Source of the DNA: Lingula anatina
Taxonomy: Eukaryota; Brachiopoda; Lingulata; Lingulida; Lingulidae
Direction of reading: 5' to 3'
Length of the DNA: 55,348 bases
Assembly: GCF_001039355.2 (NCBI RefSeq)
Contig: NW_019773524.1
Location: 28,704-84,051, forward strand
Made by a program: the position numbers and the translations under genes. Positions 44,651 to 55,348 of the stretch are shown here, in pieces; within the stretch, counting starts at the first letter, position 1; every line of letters starts with the position of its first letter. Below the pieces are notes generated by a model. It did no database searches. It was not told where the DNA came from and worked only from the letters and a program-made list of their open reading frames with translations.

Positions 44651-46785
44651 ATCATGGGCACTTCAAGTTAAATCCCCTTGCCCGTCCTTTGTCAGTTTTA
44701 GAAGCGCGAGTTCTTCAGGTTGTCAACTGTGGCATATAATCACATTTACAATAACCAGCATCACATCGGCAGCTCATACATTTGTCACTCACCCTCATTT
44801 TTCCCTAGTTTTCTCCTGCATATTTTGAAGGAAGACAAGATTAGATACATATCTTCACATTTAAGTTGCTTTTGATATGGCCACCTGAGATATTAAAGTT
44901 TCCTCGCAGTGTTTGTATTCAGACTGATTGCCAGTTTGTATTGACATCTTATGTCTCAGGGGACTGGGTCTTTTTTCTGAATATAAATTGATGCTGGTGT
45001 CAATAAAGATTCAGTAGCTTTAGATATGATCATTGTGTTTCCTTAGAAGAAGGACGACCTGATAGGTTTTAAAGAATTAATAGTTAAAAGTATAGTCATG
45101 AGGTTTCTGAGAGGCTCTAAAGCTGAGGGTGTCTGGAAGATTTATTCTATCGAAAAACATGGAAGTAAAATAATTATTAAATGAGATTTGAAGACACTAA
45201 ATGAAACCTGTCCAGACTTCATTAAAATGATAAACTAGATTTTTATATATATACATTCACACTCCCATTAACACTTATTACTATTCTGTGCAGGTATTTT
45301 AATACTTAGTTCTTTGGCATTTTCCCAACAAAACTGGAAAGTAATAAATATTATATTTAATTAAGGTGCAACTAATGGGCTGTGGGGAAATTAAAATCAG
45401 CTTCGTCCAAATTCCCCATGTACACTTTTGAAAGCAGTTTAGAGGATGCACACTGTCGGTGGTATATACCAATTGGTTTGTTACACCAATGCATTTTCTA
45501 TATTATTACAGTATTTTTTTTTCAAATAAATATACAAGTGGATAAAAAGTGTCTTGTATTCAAGAGATTTGAAGCTTGTTAGTTCCATGTGCCGCGGGTC
45601 CCACATCAAATATAACAACCACCAAGGGAAGAGGTCACACATGTTTATTCATGCATACAAACAGACAGGCAATGTATGGTGGCATGGTGCATGGTGAAAA
45701 CTACAATACAAATAATAATAGTCAAATAATGAAATGCATATAAAAATACAATATAAATTAAGTGTTCTTAATATAAGTTATATGTTCTCACGTTTAAATT
45801 ACAAATATAAGCAGATTAATAAATTAATCTCATGAAATTCGGAAATGTTTCACTGTCAATAAGTTTCTTTTAATTTCATCAGCTATGTACTTATATAACT
45901 ATGATTAACAAATTGTATTCATGTGTACACAAAATATGGGCTATCACGGTGGTGACTGGCAGACACTGCCAAAATACATGATTTGTATGTACGGGTTATA
46001 ATGCTTTTTGAATAATAGTACTTCATGGGCTCATTGTCATAATGTGAGGCACTTGTGGTATATTTTTTAAATATACAACATCAGTTCAACAGTTTGTTCA
46101 GACTAACTGTACAATTTCCAAATGATAAAAAAGAAATTATTGATATATGCATGATGAAAACTAATCTCAGTAGACCATTGCTCTGGAGCATTACGATTGA
46201 TTTGTGTCACGTAACTGAGTACGATGAGGTGAAGATGAAGTGGTTGGTGTTGTATAGGCTGTCTAGTACTTGACAGCCAACTGATGACTTTGTACTTTCA
46301 GGTTTGATGAATAGAATACTAAGTTGTTCATATCCGTACCACCGTATATCCATTGCTGCAATTTCTGGGCCAACATGAAAAATGAGAATATAGTTTTACG
46401 TTTCTGTTTTGTTTTCTTAAATATTTTTATTGGTTTATTTGTTATTTACTATTTTTTTTTTATGATTAGTGTGGTAACTTGATAACAAGAGAGAGACTTT
46501 CTCTTTTCCTCTCTATGATTTGGAAATGTTTCATCTAACACCTGAAATAAATATGGACAATATGCTGTGTAATACCTAGGCTCTCGCTCTCTCTCTCTCT
46601 CTCTCTCTCTGGGTTTCATGTTAAGTACATTTAACATGATTTTCTCTTCTATTTTTTATCTCTTGTATAAAGTTGGTAAGAGAAAACTAAACTGATGTTT
46701 ATCTTAGCCCAGATAAAAGCTGTCAAAAATGGAATTTTTTCTTAAGCCCTATATTGCCAAGAGCCCAAAGAGCAGATGTAGTCCT
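44314..46785. other. RELCH intron with CT microsatellites
   Basis: There is a (CT)n at 44616-44645 and another at 46581-46610. No exon or element was delimited in between. Confidence 0.5.
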
Positions 46786-47100
46786 AGGGCTCATTCCCAT
46801 TGTAACTATCTGTCCACATAGAACGATCCAACTCCATGGGGACTCTTGCTGAATGCAGCCAGTTTAACAGATCAACATGCCTCCTGGTATTGAGTATAAT
46901 ACAGAAATAAGCTGGTGATAATATGAATATGGGCACATTCAGAACTAGTTGCAATTAAATCTCTACACACTTTCAAGTGGGTGGCACCATATTTGATCCT
47001 CAGTCTAGATAGTCCATAGATCGACTGGTTCTGAATGCAGCCTTTGTTGGAAACAAGAGTTGGCCCGTTAATCCTAGTCACAATTATGTTAAGTGTAACC
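46786..47100. mobile_element. Family-A MITE remnant interrupted by a family-B-like MITE
   Basis: The left part starts GGGCTCATTCCCATTGTAAC, then AGAACGATCCAACTCCATGG. At 46931-47042 a second element, GGGCACATTCAGAACTAG ... GGTTCTGAATGCAGCC with inverted ends, is inserted between GGTGATAATATGAATA and GTTGGAAACAAGAG. In the copy at 40900 these two stretches are nearly adjacent. The right end of the outer element is lost. Confidence 0.62.
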
Positions 47101-47328
47101 TAGGACCCATGAAACCATTTCATGGATCCTGGGTGACAAAGAATACTATAAGTTTGCACTTTTATTGAGTTTGTCTGCTTGTTGTCTGCTTTGTCTGTGT
47201 TATAATTCCCTTTTTTTTTAATTCCTCAGTTCACTACTGTATTTTTCTAACATGAACTGTTTGTGAGGCAGCCAGCTGGGTGTATATTCTGTTACACCAT
47301 ATTATGTTACACATATTAAATTATTAAT

Positions 47329-47592
47329 CAGGGGCTAATCCAGGATAATTTGAAGGGCGGTCCACAGATGCGAAGCTGACCCTCCACTCCTCCCTCCCCC
47401 CCTCCCTCCCAACTGCTGGAGGCCCTGAAAATTTTTGGTATTTTAGAGGGTGAATGGTACCATTTGGTATTGTTTGGAACTATGATTCAGCTTGTCAAAA
47501 ATTGAATTTCAAGAAGGGACCGTTAGTGTGATTTTTTTCAGAAATCGATTGCAGGGTCAGGACCACCCTGAACCCCCCTAAATCCAACACTG
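47329..47592. mobile_element. hAT-like MITE
   Basis: A 264-bp element starting CAGGGGCTAATCCAGGATAA and ending CCTAAATCCAACACTG, with GGTCCACAGATG / GACCACCCTGAACC regions near the ends. The flanks are attattaat and attattata, compatible with an imperfect 8-bp duplication. It lies 230 bp before the last RELCH exon. Confidence 0.6.
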
Positions 47593-47822
47593 ATTATTAT
47601 AATGTAATAATTTCCATTTTCTTTTTCCACTCAACAGAATAAGTAGTTAAGGTTTTGTCTAGTTGTTTATTTTATGGTTAATTCCACGCAGTGTGATGAG
47701 ATGAAATAATTTTAATGTGAGGAAAAAGAAATGACATTGTGTAATTGGTTTGTATTTTATTTGGTAATAATCACACCTGTTGATGATAATATTTACTGTC
47801 ATTTATATTATTATTATTCCAG

Positions 47823-47970
47823 AAGTGGTAGCATATCTGCTGCAGTGTCAGCAGTGACAGGAACAGGAGCAGACAACATGAAGACCAAAATGATGAATAC
47901 CTTCAAGGACATCAAGGACAAGTCCACGTCCTCTCGGGCAAATATTGCCAGCATCTTTAGAAAGAAGTGA
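47823..47970 (+). CDS. RELCH: RELCH terminal coding exon
   Basis: The acceptor is ttattattccag (AG at 47821-47822). One base completes Arg. The frame then reads SGSISAAVSAVTGTGADNMK, TKMMNTFKDIKDKSTSSRAN and IASIFRKK, followed by TGA at 47968-47970. A low-complexity linker followed by a basic tail ending in -RKK resembles the C-terminus of vertebrate RELCH. The last 41 bases recur at 49052 because of an assembly duplication; only this copy has the upstream part of the exon. Confidence 0.93.
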
Positions 47971-49050
47971 TGAAAGACTGAACGTTTTATGTCAAGTGAA
48001 ACCTGGAATAATCAAGTGGTGAAAGTCTTTTTTTATAAATAGATGGCAGCACTGTCAAATTAGTTATTGGCAGGGGTTGGTGAGCTGGAGTGGGGGGGAG
48101 GGGGTACATCAGGGATGTGCACATGTGGTTCGTATTTAATGATAAGGTGAACATTAAAAGAAGCATGAATATTAATGTTTATAAAAGTATGTGAGCTGTT
48201 ACCATGTTGGAAAATATTTCAGGTAAAAAATTGTGGACACAGACCCAAGCTGTATAGTTTCCAGTCTGTGAGTGCTTGTGAGTTTTTTTTTATAGTGCAG
48301 CTCAAAATCAAGCTGTGAATATGAATATTTCGGTGATATAAATGAGGCATATGAGCTTAGATACGAAATGAAGTTAAGAATTATATGTACTAGCACACAA
48401 ATGTGAATGACAACCGGACCTGTTACAATATGTGATTGGCATATCTTGACAATAAAAGAGAAACCACATTTAATCATAAAAATGCCTTAATTGGTAAAAA
48501 GTGTTTACCATAGTTCATAACTGATCCATTAAGGGATTAGGAGGAATTTTCATCCAGAATCCTATAAAGGGAAGAAACGTAAAAATGTCGCAATTGTTAG
48601 TTAAAAGACAAAATGTAAAATTGCCATAATTTGGTGCTGGGTGTTAATAACCTGTGAAAAAGCATTTTTGCTGAGTCCTGCTTCCTAGTTTGTATATTTG
48701 CATGATAATGCTTAATGGTATTTGTACCTTTGCCTGATGAGGAATGAAATCTGTAGGGGGTTAAGATATTTTTTATCCCAAGTAATGAACTAAATCAGTA
48801 GTTTTCTTATTTGACCAGGTTCATTGTGTCAGAACTTTTGAAATTGGAAAGGCAGGTACAACATTTTTTTTTCTTTCTTTCTTTTAATTGTCATAAATTA
48901 TATGCATAAGTTAAAATGCAGGATGTCGTCACAGTTAATTCTCACCGTGCCTATTAATTCTCATCATACTATAGAATTTACATTAGGTTGGTGCACAAGA
49001 GGCTTAACCATTCCATACTGCCCCGGCCTTTAGGAATAGTGCCAACTAGA
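47930..49050. repeat. False duplication 6, left copy (RELCH 3' end and UTR)
   Basis: 1121 bp identical, as far as I can read, to 49052-50172, with the N at 49051 between. It covers the final RELCH codons and the 3' UTR. An AATAAA at 48451-48456 (repeated at 49573) is a possible poly(A) signal. Confidence 0.95.
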
Positions 49051-49051
49051 N

Positions 49052-50172
49052 CCTCTCGGGCAAATATTGCCAGCATCTTTAGAAAGAAGTGATGAAAGAC
49101 TGAACGTTTTATGTCAAGTGAAACCTGGAATAATCAAGTGGTGAAAGTCTTTTTTTATAAATAGATGGCAGCACTGTCAAATTAGTTATTGGCAGGGGTT
49201 GGTGAGCTGGAGTGGGGGGGAGGGGGTACATCAGGGATGTGCACATGTGGTTCGTATTTAATGATAAGGTGAACATTAAAAGAAGCATGAATATTAATGT
49301 TTATAAAAGTATGTGAGCTGTTACCATGTTGGAAAATATTTCAGGTAAAAAATTGTGGACACAGACCCAAGCTGTATAGTTTCCAGTCTGTGAGTGCTTG
49401 TGAGTTTTTTTTTATAGTGCAGCTCAAAATCAAGCTGTGAATATGAATATTTCGGTGATATAAATGAGGCATATGAGCTTAGATACGAAATGAAGTTAAG
49501 AATTATATGTACTAGCACACAAATGTGAATGACAACCGGACCTGTTACAATATGTGATTGGCATATCTTGACAATAAAAGAGAAACCACATTTAATCATA
49601 AAAATGCCTTAATTGGTAAAAAGTGTTTACCATAGTTCATAACTGATCCATTAAGGGATTAGGAGGAATTTTCATCCAGAATCCTATAAAGGGAAGAAAC
49701 GTAAAAATGTCGCAATTGTTAGTTAAAAGACAAAATGTAAAATTGCCATAATTTGGTGCTGGGTGTTAATAACCTGTGAAAAAGCATTTTTGCTGAGTCC
49801 TGCTTCCTAGTTTGTATATTTGCATGATAATGCTTAATGGTATTTGTACCTTTGCCTGATGAGGAATGAAATCTGTAGGGGGTTAAGATATTTTTTATCC
49901 CAAGTAATGAACTAAATCAGTAGTTTTCTTATTTGACCAGGTTCATTGTGTCAGAACTTTTGAAATTGGAAAGGCAGGTACAACATTTTTTTTTCTTTCT
50001 TTCTTTTAATTGTCATAAATTATATGCATAAGTTAAAATGCAGGATGTCGTCACAGTTAATTCTCACCGTGCCTATTAATTCTCATCATACTATAGAATT
50101 TACATTAGGTTGGTGCACAAGAGGCTTAACCATTCCATACTGCCCCGGCCTTTAGGAATAGTGCCAACTAGA
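49052..50172. repeat. False duplication 6, right copy
   Basis: It repeats the last RELCH codons and stop without any upstream exon. It should not be annotated as a second gene end. The copy stops exactly where the RTE-like tail starts, so the repeat probably broke the assembly. Confidence 0.95.
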
Positions 50173-50398
50173 AAAGCACTCCGAGAGTGCAGACCTCCGC
50201 CAAGGCAGCGATTTTTGATTAGTTATTGATTATTGATCCGGATCACCACCAAAAACTAATCATCTCTTCATTGGCCCACTTCCGACCTACCCTGAAAATT
50301 TCATCAAAATCGGTCCAAAACTTTTTGAGTTATGTTGATGACAAACAAACAAACAAACAGACCAACAGGGGTGAAAACAACCTCCTTGGCAGAGGTAA
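50168..50398. mobile_element. RTE-like 3' tail, second copy
   Basis: It starts AACTAGAAAAGCACTCCGAG and contains TTTCATCAAAATCGGTCCAA and GGGGTGAAAACAACCTCC, closely matching 2522-2757. Terminal CCTCCGCCAAGG and CCTTGGCAGAGG are inverted. It lies just beyond the RELCH 3' UTR. Confidence 0.65.
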
Positions 50399-52129
50399 TT
50401 AACCTGGAGAGACTTCAATGGATTATTCCTGATAGCACCTGGGTTTATCATCATGGGTCAGAACTTGAATGCTAAATTGAAAAAAAATATTGAGTGTCTA
50501 TTAGAAATATTTTTCATAGGTGAAATAAACCCCAGATTCACACAACCATTGGCATGCACCAGAAATTCTTATTACTATTATCAGTTAGTATTCAGCACAT
50601 TAACTGGATTAATAATTATTTGGAAATTGTATGGTATTTATTATGTGTTATTTATTCATGTTTTAATAAGGCAGATGATTGTTATGTTCATCTGTAATTT
50701 TATGTGGAATATATTGTACTATATATTTGTTGGACGTTTTTTTTTTTTTTTTTTTTTTGTTTTGTGCTATGAACAAGTTTCAATCTAGTTATTAAGGTGC
50801 ATTTATGTGTCCATGTATAGACAAAGTAAAACCTTCATGTGTTACTAACTGTTACACTGGTAATATAATTCATATATTATTTGTATACATGATTGATCTC
50901 TTTCTTATTCATATGTAGAAAAGTGATCATCAAAACTAATTAACTAAACCATATTTTAAGGGTGCTGTCAAAAAAGCAAACTGAGAGAACGGTTATTATT
51001 TTGGAACTGCATACCATACAACTTTAGCATGATAAAACAAACCAGGACAATTAATGTGAAGGATGATATCATGTTTTAAGCTTAAACTCTGGTTTCTTAC
51101 AAAGTATGGTTGTGATGTATATTTTAGTGTTATTTTTTCGTGTTTGTGTGTTGCAGTTATTTCAAACAGAAAACGTATGTTTATTGAGTGACTTTGCAAT
51201 AGGCTTCTTTGTTCAGGTCCACTTGATGAGTGGAAAATGCAGACATAATGGCATTATCTTTTAGCTCTAAATTCATTTAAAATGTTTTTTGTGTAATTTT
51301 GCTAGATAAAATATTGTTTGCCACCTACAATCATTCCGTCACTGCAAATGTACCTAAAACTGTTGGGTGGATGCTTTATTATTTCCTGTGATCCTTAAAT
51401 GTGCATTCTGTAAACAATGATGTTTTATATGCATGTATGAGAATATAGTTACATATCTTAAAAAAGAAAACAAACCAGCCAAAGCTGGCAAAATATACTG
51501 ATGACTGACAAAATAATAAAACATATTCTAACATTGAACTTTTAACTGTCCTGGGTCTCAGTGATATTAGGACGTAAAAATAAAACAATAAACTGGCAGT
51601 GCTACAGTTGAGAAGGGAGATCACAATGAGTTTGGTGTGCTCCAGGATGCACAGCATTGATGTGCATTGGGTCATGGGCATTCTCTTTATCCAAGTGTAA
51701 AGAGTGAGGAATATATGGAGATTTTTTTAAAACAACAACATCAGACACTTAATTCGCAAGTAAAATTAATATGAGACAAAGAGATGCGTGTTTCAATTTT
51801 AGCAAAATACCACTGGACTTGTGAAAATAAACACCTTAATACTTACCCCAGCTCCAGGTGGCTCGGGCTAATAAATGCTGATTGGAAAAGTATATATTGT
51901 CTATATTAAGTAGTACTAAACGTATAGAAGTAACATTGAGTTTTGGTACCTTGTATTGAAAAAATGATGTTTGCAACGGATATATTATTTCCTTCTTTCT
52001 TTCTGGAGGAGGAAAAGGTAAATCAAATTTAATGGACATTTTTTTTTCAGTTTCTCCATCTCTTATACCTTAACTGGTCAGCTAATTTATTAATGCAATG
52101 AAATAGTGCACAAAGCAAAAAGGAAAAAA
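50399..52129. other. Intergenic sequence downstream of RELCH
   Basis: AT-rich with poly(T) at 50738-50758. Short frames on both strands show no motif. No gene is supported. Confidence 0.45.
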
Positions 52130-53090
52130 AGAGGAATATAGGTCCTCTGATCATTGATCAAATCAGCCCCGGTAGAAGGGTAAAGAAGAGAGAATCCTCC
52201 CAAAAAAAAGCTAAGAAAGGGACGAAAAAAGGACGAAAACTTCCGATAAGGCTTCGGTAGACAACCCTCCACGGGGCGAGGAGGGCGATGCAGAGGACTC
52301 AGAGTGGATCGTTGTCCACTCCAAAACCCCAAAAAAAGTGGACACGAAAACAAAATACACGAAAGACCTAGACCCATACTGTTTGAAAATTTGCCTAGGC
52401 ATTTGGAAGATAATCTCTTTAAAGTAAAAAAAAGTACTCGGTGATGCCAAAATCGTCAAAACCAAGAAGGGTAACACCCTCATCTTTACCAAGGATGAGA
52501 TCTCTACTGACAAGCTACTTGCCTTAAAAACCAAGGAGAACCAATTAAATGAGGTTGACTTTTAAAAAGTAGCTATTAAAAAACAAAACAAAGAAAATCT
52601 GAGCGTCGTCGTCTGCAATATAGCTACATCAATAACGGACGACGAAATAAGAAAAAGGTCTAATAGCTAAGCGCATGTTTAGTGCTAAAAAGAGAAACGA
52701 AATCAACAAGGTTAAAATCACATGCGAAGACAAAAAAAAAAAAAAGAAAGAAACACTTGCTCAAGAACATGGAATGGTGCTTGTATATCAGAATTACAAA
52801 ATACTTGACCATAAACCAGTCACAACATCAGTGAGGCAGTGTTATAACTGTCAACAGTTTGGGCACGTAGCCGCACACTGTAAGAAAACCGAGACCTGCA
52901 AAAACTGTGGAGGAACGCACAATCATAGAGAATACAAATGTGCTATTTGCAAGGAAGAACATCCGGCATCATTCAAAGGATGCAAGGTGTATAAAAAAGA
53001 AATAAACTCTGAACAAAATGCATACCAATAGACAACGCAAAAAGGAAATGTGACCGAATCTATGTAATATTGGCAATATGCCTAGCAAAA
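52130..53090 (+). pseudogene. Decayed non-LTR retrotransposon ORF1 (Jockey-type gag-like)
   Basis: Lysine-rich coding remains are readable across this block in shifting frames. One readable part is GDAKIVKTKKGNTLIFTKDE, then, after a stop, VVVCNIATSITDDEIRKR, recalling the pre-knuckle and RRM-like regions of Jockey-clade ORF1 proteins. The best-preserved piece is 52675-53031. Stops at about 52563 and 52666 and frame changes show that it is dead. No endonuclease or reverse transcriptase region follows, so the copy is truncated on its 3' side. Assignment rests on motif order. Confidence 0.7.
52675..53031 (+). pseudogene. CCHC zinc-knuckle part of retrotransposon ORF1
   Basis: An open stretch of 118 codons contains CYNCQQFGHVAAHC (CX2CX4HX4C knuckle), then CKNCGGTHNHREYKC and CAICKEEHPASFKGC. 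Clustered knuckles followed by HPAxxxGC and a Lys/Tyr-rich tail are typical of nucleic-acid-binding ORF1 proteins of Jockey and related non-LTR elements. It is part of the decayed copy at 52130-53090. The lysine run (about 52732-52749) is coded by poly(A) and may hide a slip. Confidence 0.75.
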
Positions 53091-53105
53091 CTGCTCATCA
53101 ATTTG

Positions 53106-53144
53106 AATCCGCCACTGGATTTTGACAAAATCCAGTGGCGGATT
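53106..53144. repeat. Near-perfect palindrome, 19-bp arms, 1-nt centre
   Basis: AATCCGCCACTGGATTTTG (53106-53124), A, then the exact reverse complement (53126-53144). The right arm continues as CAGTGGCGGATTTAG plus poly(G), which resembles the start of CAG-ended transposons. The palindrome may be two element ends meeting head to head. Confidence 0.9.
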
Positions 53145-54290
53145 TAGAGGGGGGTCGGGGGGGGGGGGTCCTTCGGTTTCTGAAAAAATATTCCCCTCTT
53201 GAAATTAGACTCTGCCTAATCCTCTTTCGAGATGGAGACTTATTGTGCCTTCAAATAAACCAGACTATAATTCAAATGAAAATGATTTCAACAGCAACCC
53301 CTCAATCAAAATGTGCCGAACCCGTAGTAATTTGCATAACAGTAAGTCGCTCAACGCAGTGCGCACTACTCGTATCTTCTTGACTGGTCACTTGACAGCT
53401 GCACACTGTAAGGACAGGACGCTGATATGTGTGATGAAGTCGCAGAGCCGGAATTTTCATTCAGCTTCGAGAATTGTAACGAATTTGTCATGTGAGTAAT
53501 AGCTTTTCATGTTTTTTACGAGTTCAAACTACCAGATAATAATTTATTATTATTTTACTCGATCTAAACTTTACGTTCGCCTGAGTAGTTGACTGGATTT
53601 GAGAAAAGTTGCATAGTGATATTTTTAAAAATCTTGAAAAGCACGTGCTGCCAGTAAAGACACAATATAATATGAAGAAAGTTATATTAGATAGCTTGAT
53701 TTTTGGTGCCCAGATGCTGTCCCTTCAATGTCACTCACTGTCCGTAATTAGGCCACCTGAACACATTTCTTATTTTAAACACTTCCGTAGTAGGCCTACT
53801 TGATATATAGGCCTAAGTGTGAAGCTTCTCAGATGCCTACATTACAAACTGATCAGTATAACAGTGCATTTAGTTTTACCGGTATTTAAAAAAAATTCCC
53901 ATATTTTCAATTGGAACATTAACGAGAGAAAGCTTTTAAAGTTTTCACGATGACTTGTGTATGTTAGCCGTCTAGACTCTAAAGCTTTGACTTCAGGTTA
54001 TTGTAACCTTTTATTATCATCCAGATACCAAAAATGAGTTTTTTCCTTTATCTAATTATTCAATAATGCATCTATCTTTGTGCTGATTTAAAACGATGAA
54101 AAAACTCGAAAATATAAAATATCGGCTTTTTTTTTCGTTGCCTTTCTATTTTGCTGCTGAACAATAATTTAGTACCCCCTAGCAGCTTCAGACCCCCTAG
54201 CATGTAAGTGGCAAAATTGACATCTTAATTAAATCGATTTGCAGTGAATTGGATTTGCGATTTTTTACAATAGAAATAATATTAGAAACG
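53145..54290. other. Intergenic sequence, nothing recognised
   Basis: Poly(G) at 53150-53169 is followed by AT-rich sequence with short frames lacking motifs. Confidence 0.4.
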
Positions 54291-54302
54291 TCCAAGGATT
54301 TC

Positions 54303-55228
54303 CGTCCAGTACAATTCGTCCAGTAAAAACACTTGTAAAAGACTAGGACTAAAAAGTGACCAAACGCTTAGGGTTAGCCATTACTAGTTCGTACTAGTTC
54401 GTACTCTATCCATCCATTACCTCCCATGTTAAATCGATTTGACCGTCTAACATTTTTAACCATACCATTCCCATTTAAAAATTCTATTTAATTTTAATAT
54501 TAATCGGTAAATAATAACATCATATATATGTTTAATTATTTATTCATGTTCATTTTCATATACATTTGTTTCTATATTATCACATAACGATTGTAATTGA
54601 TGTTCATTGCTATTATCCATTACAGCTATAGTATTATGAATCGTCAAATCCAACGGATGATCTTTTTTTAATTGTTTAAATCGATATGTTTGATGAATCA
54701 CTTCTACTGGATTTCCATCAATCGTTTCTACTTTAGACATTTGCAATACATTAACGCTCTAGTTTCAAAAATTTTTTCATATTTTTGAATTGGAATTGGA
54801 CAAATTTAACATGGGACCTTATGGAGGGATTGTCCAATCCCTATAGTAGAGGCATGACAAGGTCTTGGAAAAAAAATAAATTGCACTGGACGAATTGTAC
54901 TGGACGTTTTGGCATCACCATGACGATGCAACTCGTCCAGTGCCTTAACCCATCGTGTATTACCTCCTTTATTGTTTTTATGTTTAGTGGTGTGTAGAAT
55001 GATGTTTCTAGCTTGTCTTGTTTGCTGTTGTATTTAAAACGAGACACGAACACTAACAATAAAAGGATACCATACACAGTGGGTTAAGGCACTGGATGAG
55101 TTGCATCGTCATGGTGATGCCAAAACGTCCAGTACAATTCGTCCAGTGCAATTTATTTTTTTCTGAGCCTCTGATCGTGTTGCCATGGCGATGCCAATTC
55201 ATCCAGTACAATTCATCCAGTAAAAAAA
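54303..55228. mobile_element. Foldback-type repeat cluster with a GTCCAGTACAATTCGTCCAG motif
   Basis: The 20-22 bp motif occurs directly at about 54305, 55127 and 55200 (the last as ATCCAGTACAATTCATCCAG) and inverted at about 54886. The largest structure is an 83-bp inverted repeat, left arm 54870-54952 and right arm 55080-55162, with a single mismatch and a 127-bp spacer. The arms contain CATCACCATGACGATGC. I do not recognise the family. Confidence 0.75.
54540..54740 (-). CDS. Small unidentified frame inside the foldback cluster
   Basis: A 66-codon frame from ATG at 54740: MSKVETIDGNPVEVIHQTYR, FKQLKKDHPLDLTIHNTIAV, then an Asn/Glu-rich acidic end and TAA. It is hydrophilic with no membrane segment and no motif I know. 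It lies between copies of the GTCCAG repeat and so may be a remnant of an element-encoded protein, or may be chance. There is no splice or promoter evidence. Confidence 0.25.
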   Translation of the reverse strand: MSKVETIDGNPVEVIHQTYRFKQLKKDHPLDLTIHNTIAVMDNSNEHQLQSLCDNIETNVYENEHE

Positions 55229-55320
55229 ATTTTTTTTTTGGATGCTAATACCCTATGTCTTTGTGTTATAAGGAAGAATGGACCCTTATAGTCATAGTAA
55301 ACAACGTTAGAATGGAAGTA

Positions 55321-55348
55321 AGGTCACGTGACTTTATCCGCCATCTTT
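55321..55348. promoter_or_regulatory. Possible promoter sites at the window edge
   Basis: GGTCACGTGAC (E-box, CACGTG) is followed 8 bp later by CCGCCATCTTT, the inverse of AAGATGGCGG, a YY1-type site common at transcription starts. They may mark a promoter of a gene to the right of the window. On the minus strand the ATGGCGG frame stops after six codons. Two short motifs alone are weak evidence. Confidence 0.25.

Noticed and set aside
48199-48477. 92-codon minus-strand frame, repeated at 49321-49599
   Set aside because: Antisense to the RELCH 3' UTR; the apparent conservation is only the assembly duplication.

Overview
This is eukaryotic genomic DNA, AT-rich and intron-dominated, from a highly heterozygous animal. 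Short exons with canonical GT/AG borders lie in introns up to about 29 kb, and the introns are packed with small DNA transposons. The repeat style and the gene content suggest a marine invertebrate, perhaps an echinoderm such as a sea urchin. That placement is inference.

The backbone of the window is the 3' portion of one plus-strand gene that I recognise as RELCH (KIAA1468; RAB11-binding, LisH, coiled-coil and HEAT-repeat protein). Seven phase-compatible exons at 273-372, 587-669, 1263-1326, 6915-7053, 35869-35985, 44160-44313 and 47823-47970 encode about 267 C-terminal residues and the stop. The 5' exons lie to the left of the window.

Two minus-strand genes sit inside RELCH introns. One is a two-exon gene (5307-1786) for a 208-residue type II membrane protein with an N-glycosylated 7-residue repeat and a furin-type RQRR site; I do not recognise its family. 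The other (10922-9747) encodes a rhodopsin-like GPCR lacking canonical DRY and NPxxY motifs. A third minus-strand candidate has two possible exons (E1 and E2), present twice at 31122-31761 and 34448-35087.

Six single-N positions (13632, 19074, 28648, 32057, 42303, 49051) each sit between two copies of the same sequence. These look like unmerged contig ends or both haplotypes laid in tandem, so they are assembly duplications rather than biological ones. The diverged pairs act as natural allele comparisons. They reveal presence/absence of a 156-bp hAT-like MITE with a perfect 8-bp target duplication, presence/absence of a Harbinger-like MITE, a repeat copy-number difference, and an in-frame 18-nt indel in candidate exon E2.

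The remaining space holds several inverted-repeat element families: a GGGCTCATTCCC family with TTA-like target sites, CATTCAGA/CATTCACA relatives, CAG...CTG hAT-like elements, and a family built around a perfect 26-bp palindrome. There are also RTE-like 3' tails, a 49-bp perfect hairpin, microsatellites, a decayed Jockey-type retrotransposon ORF1 (about 52130-53090), a 39-bp near-perfect palindrome and an 83-bp-arm foldback near the right edge. I see no rRNA, convincing tRNA or CRISPR array.
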